Part shown: piece by piece, positions 1 to 9,741 of the stretch | How the letters are laid out: each line of letters begins with the position of its first letter | How positions within the stretch are numbered: the first letter of the stretch is position 1 | Origin: Rhodopirellula baltica SH 1 | GTDB taxonomy: Bacteria > Planctomycetota > Planctomycetia > Pirellulales > Pirellulaceae | DNA: 64,000 nucleotides | Reading direction: 5' to 3' | Assembly: GCF_000196115.1 (NCBI RefSeq) | Contig: NC_005027.1 | Span: 1,488,001 to 1,552,000, forward strand | Translations under genes and position numbers: made by a program | Notes under the pieces: model-generated | Seen by the model: only the letters and a program-made list of their open reading frames with translations | Databases searched by the model: none | Told to the model about the DNA's origin: nothing

Positions 1-1
1 G

Positions 2-1987
2 GATCAGTTGATGCAGCGGAACGACGCGATTCGCGATCGCGTTTGCATCAGCGTTCCCGGTCAAAGTGGTTTGGCAAAGTTCTTCAAGCCACCACCGGTG
101 GAACTGAAGAAAATCCACGACATCGTCAAGTACGAAGCCAAGACTCAAATTCCGTTTGAATTGTCCGACGTGGTTTGGGATTACCAAACGATGCCGGGTG
201 CCACCATCCAGGAAGGCTACGCACTTGAAAGCGAAGTCGGATTGTTCGCGATGAAACGCGAGCAAGCTTACCGGCAACTCGCACCGTTCAAAGATGCCGA
301 CATCGAAGTCGACATGGTGCAGCTGACTCCGATCGCGCTCTACAACATGGTCGCCTACGACCGGTTCCACGAGCGGATCGAGAATGAAGCGTTCGACCCT
401 GATGAGCCTCCGACGTCCAGCGTCCTTTTGTCGATCGGTACCGACAGCAGTGATTTGATCGTCACGAACGGTTTCCGGATTTGGCAACGCAGCATGCCAA
501 TTGGTGGTAATCACTTCACTCGCCAATTGACCAAGGACTTGAAGCTAACGTTCGCGAAAGCGGAGCACCTCAAACGCAACGCTCGCGAAGCGGTCGACCC
601 AAAACTCGTCTTCCAAACCATGCGACCGGTCTTCAACGATTTGGTCACGGAAGTTCAACGTTCAATTGGGTTCTTCCGCAGCATCGACAAAAAGGCCGAG
701 ATCACCGAACTGTTGGTGACTGGTAACACGGTCAAGATGCCAGGTCTGGCCGCTTACCTCGGTAAGAACCTTGGCTACGAAGTTCACACGCTCGACCGAT
801 TCAATCGCTTGTCTGGCGATGACGTTCTCAGCATCCCAACTTTCCGTGACAACGCGCCGACGTTTGCGGTTTGCTACGGTTTGTGTTTGCAGGGCTTGGG
901 TCTGAGCCAGATCCACACGTCGCTGATTCCAGCTGAGATCAAGACGGAACGCATGATCCGCGCGAAGAAGCCCTGGGCTTTGGCGGGGATGGCGGCGCTG
1001 CTGCTGGGGACGACGACCCAGTACGCACTCACTCAGCGATCTTGGCAAACGACTCACGAAAAACTGTGGTCCGGTGCCGCTCAGGCCGTTTCGAGCATGT
1101 CGTCGCACAGTTCGGATCAAAAGTCAGAGGATTCGTTGTTGGTCAGTCGCTTGACGTTTTTGAATCGTCTGGGCGAAGAAATTTCCGGCAACGCGGAACG
1201 TCGACTGGTTTGGTTGGAAGTCATCAACGCGGTCAACGCTGCGATTCCTCGAGCCGAATACCCCGATGACAAAATTCCGAGCATCAAAGAACTGCCACTG
1301 GAAGATCGCATCGACTTCCACATCTCCGAAATCGACACCAAATACTACGAAGACCTCGCGGAAGATTGGTACTCGGAGCGTTTGGATGCTCGGTACAAAG
1401 AAGAAATGAAGAACTGGTACGACCTGATGCGAGATTCCGCGCCGCCGGAAGAACTCGCCGAGGACACCGGTCCCGAAGAAGACGGTTGGGTGATCCAATT
1501 GAAGGGATACCACTATTACAACAGCCCCAAACACAAGGGCGAAGAAGGTAGCCAACACGTTCGGAAGTATTTGACGACTGCCTTCCGCGAAAAACCGATC
1601 ACCTTGATCGACCCACAGGGCAACCCAATCACCTTCACACCAGAGGAGTTTGGTTTCAGCTACCCAATCCTGCTGAACGACAACCAACCTCAATTGGTCC
1701 AGGTGCCAAACCCGGACTACGATCCCGTCGCTGCGATGACTGCGATGCAGTTGCGAGCTGATGGCGACGAAGACGTCGAAGTTGAAACGCAATTTCTGGA
1801 AGTGTTGCGACTGGATTTTGTTTTCCAGGTCGTTTGGAAAGAAAGCGTTTTGAGCGAACGAATCAAAGCAAAACGATTGGCAGAGGAAGAAGCTGCCGCC
1901 CAAGCGGAATTGGAAGGTACCGGCGACGGATCAGGACCAGACGACGATGTTGATGCCGATCCGGATTCAGTCGCGATGGCCAACTAG
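2..1987 (+). CDS. PilM-like protein with C-terminal membrane/periplasmic part (5' partial)
   Basis: The reading frame is open to the window edge, so the true start lies upstream. Counting from the TTG at position 8, residues 1 to about 310 resemble the actin/FtsA-fold PilM ATPase of type IV pilus and type II secretion inner-membrane platforms: a phosphate-type loop SIGTDSSDLI near 142-151 and an adenosine-type loop LVTGNTVKMPG near 236-246. A hydrophobic segment at about 322-340 follows, then an acidic domain of about 310 residues that should lie outside the membrane. This looks like PilM joined to a PilN-like part; classical PilM has no membrane segment. The C-terminal domain was not recognised. 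The gene heads, or sits inside, an operon with the next three genes (70 bp to the next start). Confidence 0.75.
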   Translation, partial: DQLMQRNDAIRDRVCISVPGQSGLAKFFKPPPVELKKIHDIVKYEAKTQIPFELSDVVWDYQTMPGATIQEGYALESEVGLFAMKREQAYRQLAPFKDADIEVDMVQLTPIALYNMVAYDRFHERIENEAFDPDEPPTSSVLLSIGTDSSDLIVTNGFRIWQRSMPIGGNHFTRQLTKDLKLTFAKAEHLKRNAREAVDPKLVFQTMRPVFNDLVTEVQRSIGFFRSIDKKAEITELLVTGNTVKMPGLAAYLGKNLGYEVHTLDRFNRLSGDDVLSIPTFRDNAPTFAVCYGLCLQGLGLSQIHTSLIPAEIKTERMIRAKKPWALAGMAALLLGTTTQYALTQRSWQTTHEKLWSGAAQAVSSMSSHSSDQKSEDSLLVSRLTFLNRLGEEISGNAERRLVWLEVINAVNAAIPRAEYPDDKIPSIKELPLEDRIDFHISEIDTKYYEDLAEDWYSERLDARYKEEMKNWYDLMRDSAPPEELAEDTGPEEDGWVIQLKGYHYYNSPKHKGEEGSQHVRKYLTTAFREKPITLIDPQGNPITFTPEEFGFSYPILLNDNQPQLVQVPNPDYDPVAAMTAMQLRADGDEDVEVETQFLEVLRLDFVFQVVWKESVLSERIKAKRLAEEEAAAQAELEGTGDGSGPDDDVDADPDSVAMAN

Positions 1988-2056
1988 TTCAATACAACGG
2001 CGATTCACGTCGCCATCAACCACACACCACTTTTCACTCTCGACTCGGTCTGATCG

Positions 2057-3847
2057 ATGGATCAACTCAAGCAATCATTCGCTGCTGCAGCCAAGTATGG
2101 CTTTTGGATTGGCACCGGCACCATCACACTTGGTGCGTTGGTGATTTGGTTCATGGTCACGGGCGCTTTGGTGGAGGAAAACAACAGTCGAACGTCAAAG
2201 ATCAAAAGCGACGTCAGTGCTGTGTCGACGCTTCGTTCTGAACTGAGCGAGCATCCCAATCAGATCTCAAAGGCAGCGATGGATTTGCTGGTGGAGGGAC
2301 GCCAGGCCGAAGTTTTGCAAGTTTGGCAGGAAGTCTACGACGCCCAACGCGATATTCTGGTTTGGCCGGAAGAAGAGCTGACCACCGAATTCGTCGATGA
2401 ATTTCGCGATTTGATGCCAATTGAAACGCACATTGCGCATCCACCGGAAGACGGACAAGAGATTCCGAGTTCGTACCGGAATCTGTACGCGTACTACATT
2501 AAAGACGTGTTGCCCAGCATCGCGGAAATCGCGAAGGCTGAATGGGAAGCAGAGTTTCGGTCCGCCGGTGCTGGTGGGATGGACGCCATGATGGGTGGCA
2601 TGGATTCGATGATGGGTGGAATGGATGGAATGGGCGGGTATGGCGGTATGGGCCGCGGCCCCATCAACATTGCCGGAGTCGAAGATGTCCCGTTGGTGGA
2701 TTGGCCGGTCAGTTCTCAATCCGCCATCATCACCGAATTGTTTCCTTGGCAAGGACGCACGCCTTCAACGTTGGAGGTCTACTACAGCCAAGAGAACCTT
2801 TGGATTTTGCGTCAGTTATTGGCGATCGTTGCGGACGTCAACGGTGAGGCTCAACAACCGTTCGAAGCCAAGATTCACGTCATCAATCACCTGTCGCTTG
2901 GTAAGAAGGTCAAGTTCACCGCTGGTTCCATTCAAAAACCCGGAGTCGCCATGACGGGCGGCATGGGCATGGGCATGGATATGGGAATGGACATGGGGAT
3001 GGGTATGGGAGATGACATGTACGGCGGAATGGATTCAGGCGACTTGTACGGCGGAATGGATTCGGGCATGGGCACAATGTCCGAAGCTCCTGACCCGGTG
3101 GACAATCGTTATGTCGACACGGCGTATGAGCCCATTGACGGTGCGACTCTGCGTTCCGCACTGGAAAGCGAATCACCTGAGGATGCGCCTTTGAAAGTCG
3201 CGAAGCGAGTTCCTGTCATGATGTCGTTGCAAATCGATCAGCGTTACATCCCCGATCTGTTGGCCGCTTGCGGCAGTGCTCCACTGATGGTGGAAGTCAA
3301 GCAGGTTCGCATCCTTCCCAAGTCGGCCGGTTCTAGCGCCGTTGGCGCGATGGGCGGCGGCATGGGTGGTGGCATGGATTCCATGATGGGTGGCGGTATG
3401 GATATGGACATGGGGATGGGCATGGACGGCGGAATGGGCATGGGTGGAATGGGAATGGGGATGATGGGCGGCGGTGCCAGCCAAGGTCCCAAAGAGAAGT
3501 TCCCGCTCGACGTCACCGTGGAGGTTTACGGCCTCATTCACATCTACAACCCACCTGATGAAGACAAGCTCGGCGTTGAGCAAGTTACCGAAGACACGGT
3601 GTTGGACGGTGAAACCATGGCTCAGAGTGCCGAAGATGACCTCAAGGAAGGCAGCAATGGTGCCGGAGCTGGTGCGGGGACGCAGCCCGCTGTGGACACA
3701 CCCGATTCTGCTTTGCCACCGCCTACGGCTGACCCCGATGCGACGACACCAGCCGAGGATGCGACAACTCCGGATGCAAACGAGGCTTCGCCTCAGCCGG
3801 CTGGGGAAGCTTCCGTACCAGGTGGCTCCGCTGGAACAACCGGTTAA
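2057..3847 (+). CDS. Single-pass membrane protein with Met/Gly-rich repeats
   Basis: 596 residues. A short cytoplasmic N-terminus is followed by one membrane segment at about 15-38; the rest should be periplasmic. Three low-complexity tracts of Met, Gly and Asp (units such as GGMDSMM and GMDMGM) occur at about 172-198, 298-341 and 430-475, separating ordinary folded-looking blocks. The C-terminus is Ala/Pro/Thr/Glu-rich. Position after a PilM-like gene and the single N-terminal membrane helix suggest a PilN/PilO-type platform subunit; that is inference from context, and no family was recognised by sequence. It resembles the next gene in layout (both begin Met-Asp, then Lys-Gln-Phe or similar and one helix). 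Confidence 0.8.
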   Translation: MDQLKQSFAAAAKYGFWIGTGTITLGALVIWFMVTGALVEENNSRTSKIKSDVSAVSTLRSELSEHPNQISKAAMDLLVEGRQAEVLQVWQEVYDAQRDILVWPEEELTTEFVDEFRDLMPIETHIAHPPEDGQEIPSSYRNLYAYYIKDVLPSIAEIAKAEWEAEFRSAGAGGMDAMMGGMDSMMGGMDGMGGYGGMGRGPINIAGVEDVPLVDWPVSSQSAIITELFPWQGRTPSTLEVYYSQENLWILRQLLAIVADVNGEAQQPFEAKIHVINHLSLGKKVKFTAGSIQKPGVAMTGGMGMGMDMGMDMGMGMGDDMYGGMDSGDLYGGMDSGMGTMSEAPDPVDNRYVDTAYEPIDGATLRSALESESPEDAPLKVAKRVPVMMSLQIDQRYIPDLLAACGSAPLMVEVKQVRILPKSAGSSAVGAMGGGMGGGMDSMMGGGMDMDMGMGMDGGMGMGGMGMGMMGGGASQGPKEKFPLDVTVEVYGLIHIYNPPDEDKLGVEQVTEDTVLDGETMAQSAEDDLKEGSNGAGAGAGTQPAVDTPDSALPPPTADPDATTPAEDATTPDANEASPQPAGEASVPGGSAGTTG

Positions 3848-3962
3848 GCAGATCGCGAACGTTCAGGTTGGTCGTGGCGACCGTCCAACCAAGAACTAGT
3901 TCAGCAAAATGAGTCGTCGCCGACCTTTCCTTTTCTCTTTCGTTCGTGCGAGTCAAACCATC

Positions 3963-6002
3963 ATGGATGCCGACAAAATCAAACAGTTCTTCATCTTCCA
4001 CGGTGAAAAATTTGTCGTCGGAATTGTTGTTCTGGCGGCTGGTTGGATGGTCTACTCCGGCCTGAACATGCCCAACATGTTGGATGAAGTTCAACCGGAG
4101 CGTTTGACGACCGATGCCAACACGGTTCGCAACAGCATCGACGAAGATCACAACGAGAATATTCTGCCTGATCGAAAACCGGTTTTCGATATTCTGGCCG
4201 AAACCGCCCGTAAGCGAACGCCGGTGGACGCGACCGCCTACAAGATGCCTCACTTGCTGGAACGCAAGACGATCGACACATCGGTTCGTCGCAAGGATCC
4301 GGTTGTGCATGCACCTCTTGAACTGAGAGTCGACAGTCACATCGCATCGATTGCGATTTTGTCGCCAAGCGGTAAGTACCCTCTGAAGGACCTGGAGGGT
4401 GCGGAAGCATTGGAAGTCGTTGAGCAAGAAAAACCACGTCCCCGAAGCCGTCGTCGAGGTCGCGGTGGCATGGATGAGATGATGGGCATGGACGGGATGG
4501 GGATGGATGGAATGGGAATGGATCAGGGAATGGGAATGGATATGTACGGTGGCGACATGGGCATGGGAATGGATCCGGGGATGATGGGAGGCATGGGAAC
4601 CATGTCAGCCACCGCCGCCGGTCGCCGATTCAACCCGAAGCACAATCTCGGATTCGTTCCGACGGCGAAGGACAGCAAGCTGCCTGTTCCGCAATACGCT
4701 TGGTTCATTTCCGGGACCGCCGTGATTCCTCACAAGGCGATGGCGGAGTCGTTCCGCGAGGCACTGCAGAGCGCCGAAGGATATCTTCCTGTCCGAGATC
4801 AACCCCTGTATTTCAATTACGAAGTGCAGCGGGCAGACGTCACCAACAAGAGTGTTGATGAGTTGGCGGACGAAGATTGGATTCTTCGCTACACGCGTGA
4901 GCAGAACGTAAAGGAAGCCGCGAGAGTCTGGGCTGGCTACGCCACCGAAGTGGTGCCGGAGGACTACCGAGACTTGAACGTCACCGCTTACATCCCGCCC
5001 GTGTTGTTGGTCGATTACACCGACTTCGTGACGCACCCATTGATTCCGATGGTCTCGCGACGTGAGAAGCAGATGAAGGCTCGCGAGGAGATGATGCAGG
5101 AACAGAAGTTTGGCGTGGATGATCTCGAGCTTGCCGGTCCAGGCGCCGGTGGAATGGGCGGCATGGACATGGGCATGGATATGGGCATGGACATGGGCAT
5201 GGATATGCAGATGGACATGGGCATGGGAATGGGAGGCATGGGCTCCTACGGCGGGATGGCAATGGTGGAAGAAGATCCGGTTGATTACAAACTGATGCGT
5301 TTCTACGACTTCGCCAGCGATCAAGACCGAAATACACCTCGTCCCGGACGAAAATACGTCTACCGAATTCGCCTGGCGGTGGTGGACCCGAACTTCCCCG
5401 CCAATGCTTTGCAGCAACCAAAGATCTCATCACTCTCGGGCGAGGTCTATCAACGAGTTTCGAAGCTGATGGAAGCTGCTGAAGCGGACAAAAATCGCAA
5501 GGGCCACTTCCAACGTTGGTCGGATTGGAGTGGACCAAGTCCACAGATTTCTTTGCCCACATTCACCGACTATTACGCTGGTCCCGTCGAAGTGTCGCGG
5601 GTCAAGGAGTTGGATTACAAAGGCAAGAAAGTCGAGTACTCCGCCGATCCGCCGACGGCAAAGGCCGTCAACCTCAGCTACAACATCGCCTACAAAACGT
5701 TGATGCCAGTCTGGATGGAAAACCTGCAGCCCGGTTCGGTTCTCTCCTATGAAGGACCGGCTGAGCTGATTGATCCGATTGATCTCGTGGTCAAAAAGGT
5801 GGAAGATGCGAAGATTACTTCGCAAACCACCGTGATCGATATCAATGGCGGTCGAGTACTGCCCATGACGGGCGACTCCGAACTGGAGGAGCCCGGAATG
5901 ATGCTGCTGTTCGACGAGAACGGGTCGTTGAAGGTGACCGGCGAAGTGGAAGATCAAGAAATGTATCGGATCTACTCCTTTGCCGAAGAACGCGGTCTGT
6001 AA
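3963..6002 (+). CDS. Second single-pass membrane protein with Met/Gly-rich repeats
   Basis: 679 residues from the ATG at 3963. An in-frame ATG at 3909 would add 18 residues; 3963 is preferred because the protein then starts like its upstream neighbour, with a short Met-Asp N-terminus before the helix. One membrane segment at about 15-33, then a large extracytoplasmic part. Met/Gly/Asp tracts lie at about 168-214 and 393-436; between them are ordinary alpha/beta-looking blocks (for example LPVPQYAWFISGTAVIP). Function is unknown. Operon position suggests a partner of the PilM-like protein in a pilus-like or secretion-like envelope complex. The stop is six bases before holA. Confidence 0.8.
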   Translation: MDADKIKQFFIFHGEKFVVGIVVLAAGWMVYSGLNMPNMLDEVQPERLTTDANTVRNSIDEDHNENILPDRKPVFDILAETARKRTPVDATAYKMPHLLERKTIDTSVRRKDPVVHAPLELRVDSHIASIAILSPSGKYPLKDLEGAEALEVVEQEKPRPRSRRRGRGGMDEMMGMDGMGMDGMGMDQGMGMDMYGGDMGMGMDPGMMGGMGTMSATAAGRRFNPKHNLGFVPTAKDSKLPVPQYAWFISGTAVIPHKAMAESFREALQSAEGYLPVRDQPLYFNYEVQRADVTNKSVDELADEDWILRYTREQNVKEAARVWAGYATEVVPEDYRDLNVTAYIPPVLLVDYTDFVTHPLIPMVSRREKQMKAREEMMQEQKFGVDDLELAGPGAGGMGGMDMGMDMGMDMGMDMQMDMGMGMGGMGSYGGMAMVEEDPVDYKLMRFYDFASDQDRNTPRPGRKYVYRIRLAVVDPNFPANALQQPKISSLSGEVYQRVSKLMEAAEADKNRKGHFQRWSDWSGPSPQISLPTFTDYYAGPVEVSRVKELDYKGKKVEYSADPPTAKAVNLSYNIAYKTLMPVWMENLQPGSVLSYEGPAELIDPIDLVVKKVEDAKITSQTTVIDINGGRVLPMTGDSELEEPGMMLLFDENGSLKVTGEVEDQEMYRIYSFAEERGL

Positions 6003-6008
6003 TAGCGA

Positions 6009-7058
6009 ATGCCACGATTCAACGCCTTTGAATACCTTTCCTCGCCCGAATCCACTCAGGCGGGAAGTAGCATCGGCGTTGTCTACGGTGTCGACAGCAC
6101 GCTGAGGAAATGGGCAATCGATGCGATTGTCGGTGACAGCGAGTGGACGCAGGTCGACGGAGAAGTTTGCAAGTGGTCGGATCTGCGTGATGATCTTGCC
6201 ACGGCATCCTTGTTCGATTTCGACGGTGGTGACAAACGAACTCTTGTGGTTCGTTCGGCCGACAAATTTTTGTCCAATCATCGGCCGGAAATCGAGAAGT
6301 ACGTTTCCGCCCCTGGTGATGCCACCCGGTTCGTTCTGGAATTGGAATCGCTTGCCAGCAACACTCGCGTCTACAAGGCGGTCGATAAGTCGCATTTGCT
6401 GGTTGCGTGTACCAGTGCGACGGACGCGAAACTCGGCATCACCGCGGCGTCACGCCGGAAGTTTCTGACTTCGTTTGTTGCTGATCGCCACAAAACGCAA
6501 CTCGCTCCCGCCGCCGCGGACGCCTTGGTCGAGATGTTGGGCGAAGAGATCGGCATGCTCGACACCGAGATTGCGAAACTCGCATTGTATGTCGATGTCG
6601 GCGGGAAAATCGAGGAACCTCTCGTCCGGGATGTCGTGGCCGGTTGGCAGGGGAAAACGGTTTGGCAAATCACCGATGCGATCGCTGCTGGAGACGCAGC
6701 GGAAGCGTTGCGACAACTCGACAAGCTTTTCAGCGGTGGTCAACGTGCGATCGCACTGCTGCCTCAGATCGCATGGTCGTTACGGCGTTTGGGAATGACC
6801 ACCGCAGCCATCGAATTTCGCGAACGAAGTGGACGTCCATGGCAGTTCGAGGACGCTCTGGCAGCCGGTGGAATTCGCCGTGGATTCGAAGTGCAATCGG
6901 CAAAAAAACAGCTGCAGTCGATTGGCCGAGAACGGGCCAAACAGCTGCTGCCATGGCTCCTCGACGCTGATCTGCGTTTGAAAGGCACTCATAGCGCCGA
7001 GGGGCGCGACCGATTCTTGCTCGAGCAATTGATTCTCAAGCTTGCTCGACAAGCCTGA
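6009..7058 (+). CDS. holA: DNA polymerase III delta subunit
   Basis: 349 residues, close to the usual HolA length (about 340). The family loads the beta sliding clamp as part of the clamp-loader complex in the cytoplasm. Recognised from the N-terminal nucleotide-binding-like fold (YGVDSTLRKWAIDAI), the strand and loop around FVLELESLASNTRVYKAV, the middle helical part EEIGMLDTEIAKLALYV, and the C-terminal collar-like helices ending RDRFLLEQLILKLARQA. Like other delta subunits it has no intact Walker A motif. The start follows the previous stop by six bases, so it is probably cotranscribed with the PilM-type genes, although the functions are unrelated. It converges on the histidine kinase gene 15 bp away. 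Confidence 0.88.
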   Translation: MPRFNAFEYLSSPESTQAGSSIGVVYGVDSTLRKWAIDAIVGDSEWTQVDGEVCKWSDLRDDLATASLFDFDGGDKRTLVVRSADKFLSNHRPEIEKYVSAPGDATRFVLELESLASNTRVYKAVDKSHLLVACTSATDAKLGITAASRRKFLTSFVADRHKTQLAPAAADALVEMLGEEIGMLDTEIAKLALYVDVGGKIEEPLVRDVVAGWQGKTVWQITDAIAAGDAAEALRQLDKLFSGGQRAIALLPQIAWSLRRLGMTTAAIEFRERSGRPWQFEDALAAGGIRRGFEVQSAKKQLQSIGRERAKQLLPWLLDADLRLKGTHSAEGRDRFLLEQLILKLARQA

Positions 7059-7073
7059 CCTTCGAACGAACGC

Positions 7074-9053
7074 TCAAGACGCGTACGCTTCACACTTCTC
7101 GAACGAATGAACCGCATTTTCGCGGGGCCAAGTGAAGTGAAACGCCGCACCTTGGTGATTGTCAGACTCCACCCAAGCGTCGCAGCCCTGGACTTGGACC
7201 AACCGTTTGACCAAATGCAGGCCCATTCCCGTCCCACGTCGGTCTTTACCGCTCTCCAGGGTTTGAAACATTCCAAAGATTCGTTCTTGGGAACTCTCTG
7301 GGATTCCTGGTCCGTTGTCGCGAACCGTGAAGTGATACGAGTCACTGGTGGTTTCCGCGGTGACAATCACTTGGCTGCTGCTGGCCGCGTGCTTGATGGA
7401 GTTTCCGAAAAGGTTACGGAAGATTTGTTCCAGTGGCCCTCGAGCGGTTGAAAGGCTTGGCATCTTTGTCGGCATCACCAGCTTCATCGTGGGCGGAGGT
7501 GACATGAACGCGAACAGTTCCGGCAACGCGGTGTTCAGGTCCACCCATTCCACGGCATCGGTTTGCCGTGTCACGCGTGCGTAGGCGAGCAAGTCGTTGA
7601 GCAACATGTCCATCCGGCTGACTTGTGCCTGCAACATCTTCAAGTGTTCACGCACCTCTTGGCCAATTTGCGGAGGCATGTCCTCCTCGATCCATTCGGT
7701 CAGGTGCATGATTCCACGAAGCGGAGCCTTCAAGTCGTGCGATGCGATGTAAGCGAAGCGGTCCAGGTCTTCGTTGCTGCGTTCCAGCTCTTCTTGCTTG
7801 CGTTCCAAATCCATCGCAACTTGGTGACGTTCGGTGATGTCGGTGAACGTTGCCAGCGTCATGGACTGGTTTTCAATCTCAATCGTTGCGGTAACCAGAC
7901 TGATCCGCATCGTGGTTCCGTCGGCACGCTTGGTCTCAAATTCGAACTGAGTATTCGCGGTTTGGTTCAGTGAAAAGCGATCCTTTGGCGGTGTCAGCTT
8001 TTCATGAAATTCAGAGGGGACCAAATCGATCAATTGAGTGGGACGATCTTGGGTAGGACTCAACTGATACATCGCCTCAATTCGCGAATTGATCAATTGC
8101 AGCTGGTGGTTTGAATCGATCAACACACTGCCCAGGGGACTTCGCTCGAACAGATTTCGGAACTGAGTTTCCTGGCTGGCCAGCGCGAGCTGAGTTTGTT
8201 CGATTTCGGTGATGTCGGTTCCCACCACCAAAATGCGTTTCTCGTCGTCATGAAGCGAAGGCAGCGAGTACTTATCGATCAGCATTTTATATACGTCGCC
8301 GTTCTTGTTCTCTAACGTTTCAGGAACATGTCGAACGGGACCGTTGCCTTGCAACAGTTGCCGATCGGATGCTTGAAAGCGTTCTCCTTGTTCGGGATAC
8401 ACGTCGCTGGTGAGGCGACCTTCGATTTCATCAGGAGTCATCCCCGTGGCATTGGCGGCGGCGCGGTTCACTCGAAGAATTCGATGAGACTCGTCCTTGA
8501 TCCACACAAACGTCGGAATGGTATCGAGGATCGTTTGAATCTCCTGGTGACTCGCCTCCAGTTCTTGCTTGGCACGCAGACGCTCGTCCACATCATGCAA
8601 CACTCCCAGCCAAAACGTTTCCTGGCGGTCTCCTAGAGTGATTCGTCGCCCACCCTCTTCGGTGTATCGATAGCTGCCGTCTTGACGGCGAAGTCGATAT
8701 TGAACCGGCGTTTGATTTCCTAGCTCAGCGTTGTCGCCCCATCCAGCGAGCTGATTGAACGCGGCCCGGTCTTCCGGGTGAACGAGATCCAGCCAAACCT
8801 GGGATGTCCGTTCCGCCTCGGGGACTTCATGACCCAACGAGGAGAAACACAGTTGACTGAACAGCGGGGGTTGAGAATCGTCACCGTCCTGGGAAAGCAA
8901 CGGACGCAAATAGAAACCACAGGTGGCAAGTTCCAACACGTCGAAGAAGAGTTCCCCGTGGGACTGGAGGTAGTCGCGGAGAGCTTTCATGCTGCTAGTG
9001 ATCGGATAAGAGGAGTTGACCATTGATTGCACCGGTTCGTTTATCATCGTCAT
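7074..9053 (-). CDS. Cytoplasmic sensor histidine kinase with three PAS-type domains
   Basis: 659 residues with no membrane segment. Three PAS-like domains occupy about 30-160, 170-285 and 295-410; the first two end in the PAC-like phrases VLHDVDERL and VVGTDITEI, the third in ATFTDITER. A short coiled linker (LERKQEELERSNEDLDRF) leads into the HisKA domain with the phospho-accepting His439 (SHDLKAPLRG). The ATPase domain has Asn551, DNGPGI at 579-584 and GTGMGL at 607-612. All catalytic motifs are intact. No response regulator is adjacent, so it is an orphan kinase; the layout resembles phytochrome-like kinases of the HisKA class, but no GAF or PHY domain is visible. It probably senses a soluble signal. 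Confidence 0.93.
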   Translation of the reverse strand: MTMINEPVQSMVNSSYPITSSMKALRDYLQSHGELFFDVLELATCGFYLRPLLSQDGDDSQPPLFSQLCFSSLGHEVPEAERTSQVWLDLVHPEDRAAFNQLAGWGDNAELGNQTPVQYRLRRQDGSYRYTEEGGRRITLGDRQETFWLGVLHDVDERLRAKQELEASHQEIQTILDTIPTFVWIKDESHRILRVNRAAANATGMTPDEIEGRLTSDVYPEQGERFQASDRQLLQGNGPVRHVPETLENKNGDVYKMLIDKYSLPSLHDDEKRILVVGTDITEIEQTQLALASQETQFRNLFERSPLGSVLIDSNHQLQLINSRIEAMYQLSPTQDRPTQLIDLVPSEFHEKLTPPKDRFSLNQTANTQFEFETKRADGTTMRISLVTATIEIENQSMTLATFTDITERHQVAMDLERKQEELERSNEDLDRFAYIASHDLKAPLRGIMHLTEWIEEDMPPQIGQEVREHLKMLQAQVSRMDMLLNDLLAYARVTRQTDAVEWVDLNTALPELFAFMSPPPTMKLVMPTKMPSLSTARGPLEQIFRNLFGNSIKHAASSSQVIVTAETTSDSYHFTVRDNGPGIPESSQERIFGMFQTLESGKDRRGTGMGLHLVKRLVQVQGCDAWVESDNHQGAAFHFTWPRENAVHSFEKCEAYAS

Positions 9054-9741
9054 ATCGGCAACTCACTCGCCGCTTCATTTTGAAATCCCCTCGCGGGACT
9101 TTCGGACGCCAAGAGCCGGGGGAGATGTCTTCGACAACGTATTGGTTTCCTCGCATGAATTTTGAGCGTTTTGCGTGGCACAGCAAATGAGCGGATCCAT
9201 CCAACCGTTACGTCGTCACAGCGGTCGAACGAACTGCGGTAAGCGATGACCGGCGAAAGGATGTCAGTCACCTTTCGCTGGCACGGCCCACGGAGACTTC
9301 GCACAAAAGTACGTGACACTTATCTCCCGACCGCTCATTGACCGACCGGTTTGCGTCATCGTTTCGCTAGGCATCTCCAGCCAAGATTTCGATCCGCCCT
9401 GGCAAGTGAGTCCGCTGCATCGAGGCACCATTCATTGGTCTTCAATGGCGAACCTCGTGACTCACCCGCAATCTTTTAATTGCGGGAAGCCGATGGAGAC
9501 TTCCCAACGAGCGAAACCACATACGGTAAGTTGACGCACTGTCGTTTCGCTGTGCATTGCGATCGTGAGCGATCCGTTGTCGATGCAACCAATTCGGAGT
9601 TGGTAACTCGAATCGGCGAATGCATCATGCGTTTGAACGCAACATCGCTGGACGAGTGAGCGTCGTTGTTTGAACGACACCGTTACGGTTCGCATTTCAT
9701 TCGCAGTGAACATTGCAACACGTGTTATTGCCGAGGTCCCA
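9054..9741. other. Intergenic region, 688 bp
   Basis: Divergent spacer between the kinase and the DUF1990 gene. Only short overlapping open frames on both strands are present; none has a recognisable product or good start context. No RNA gene or strong inverted repeat was recognised. It should hold both promoters. Confidence 0.5.

Noticed and set aside
662-1903. Long minus-strand frames opposite the PilM-like gene
   Set aside because: Composition and lack of recognisable motifs mark them as shadows of the plus-strand gene.
2214-5562. His-, Pro- or Trp-rich frames opposite or beside the Met/Gly tracts
   Set aside because: They are other-frame readings of the ATGGGC-type repeats, not independent genes.
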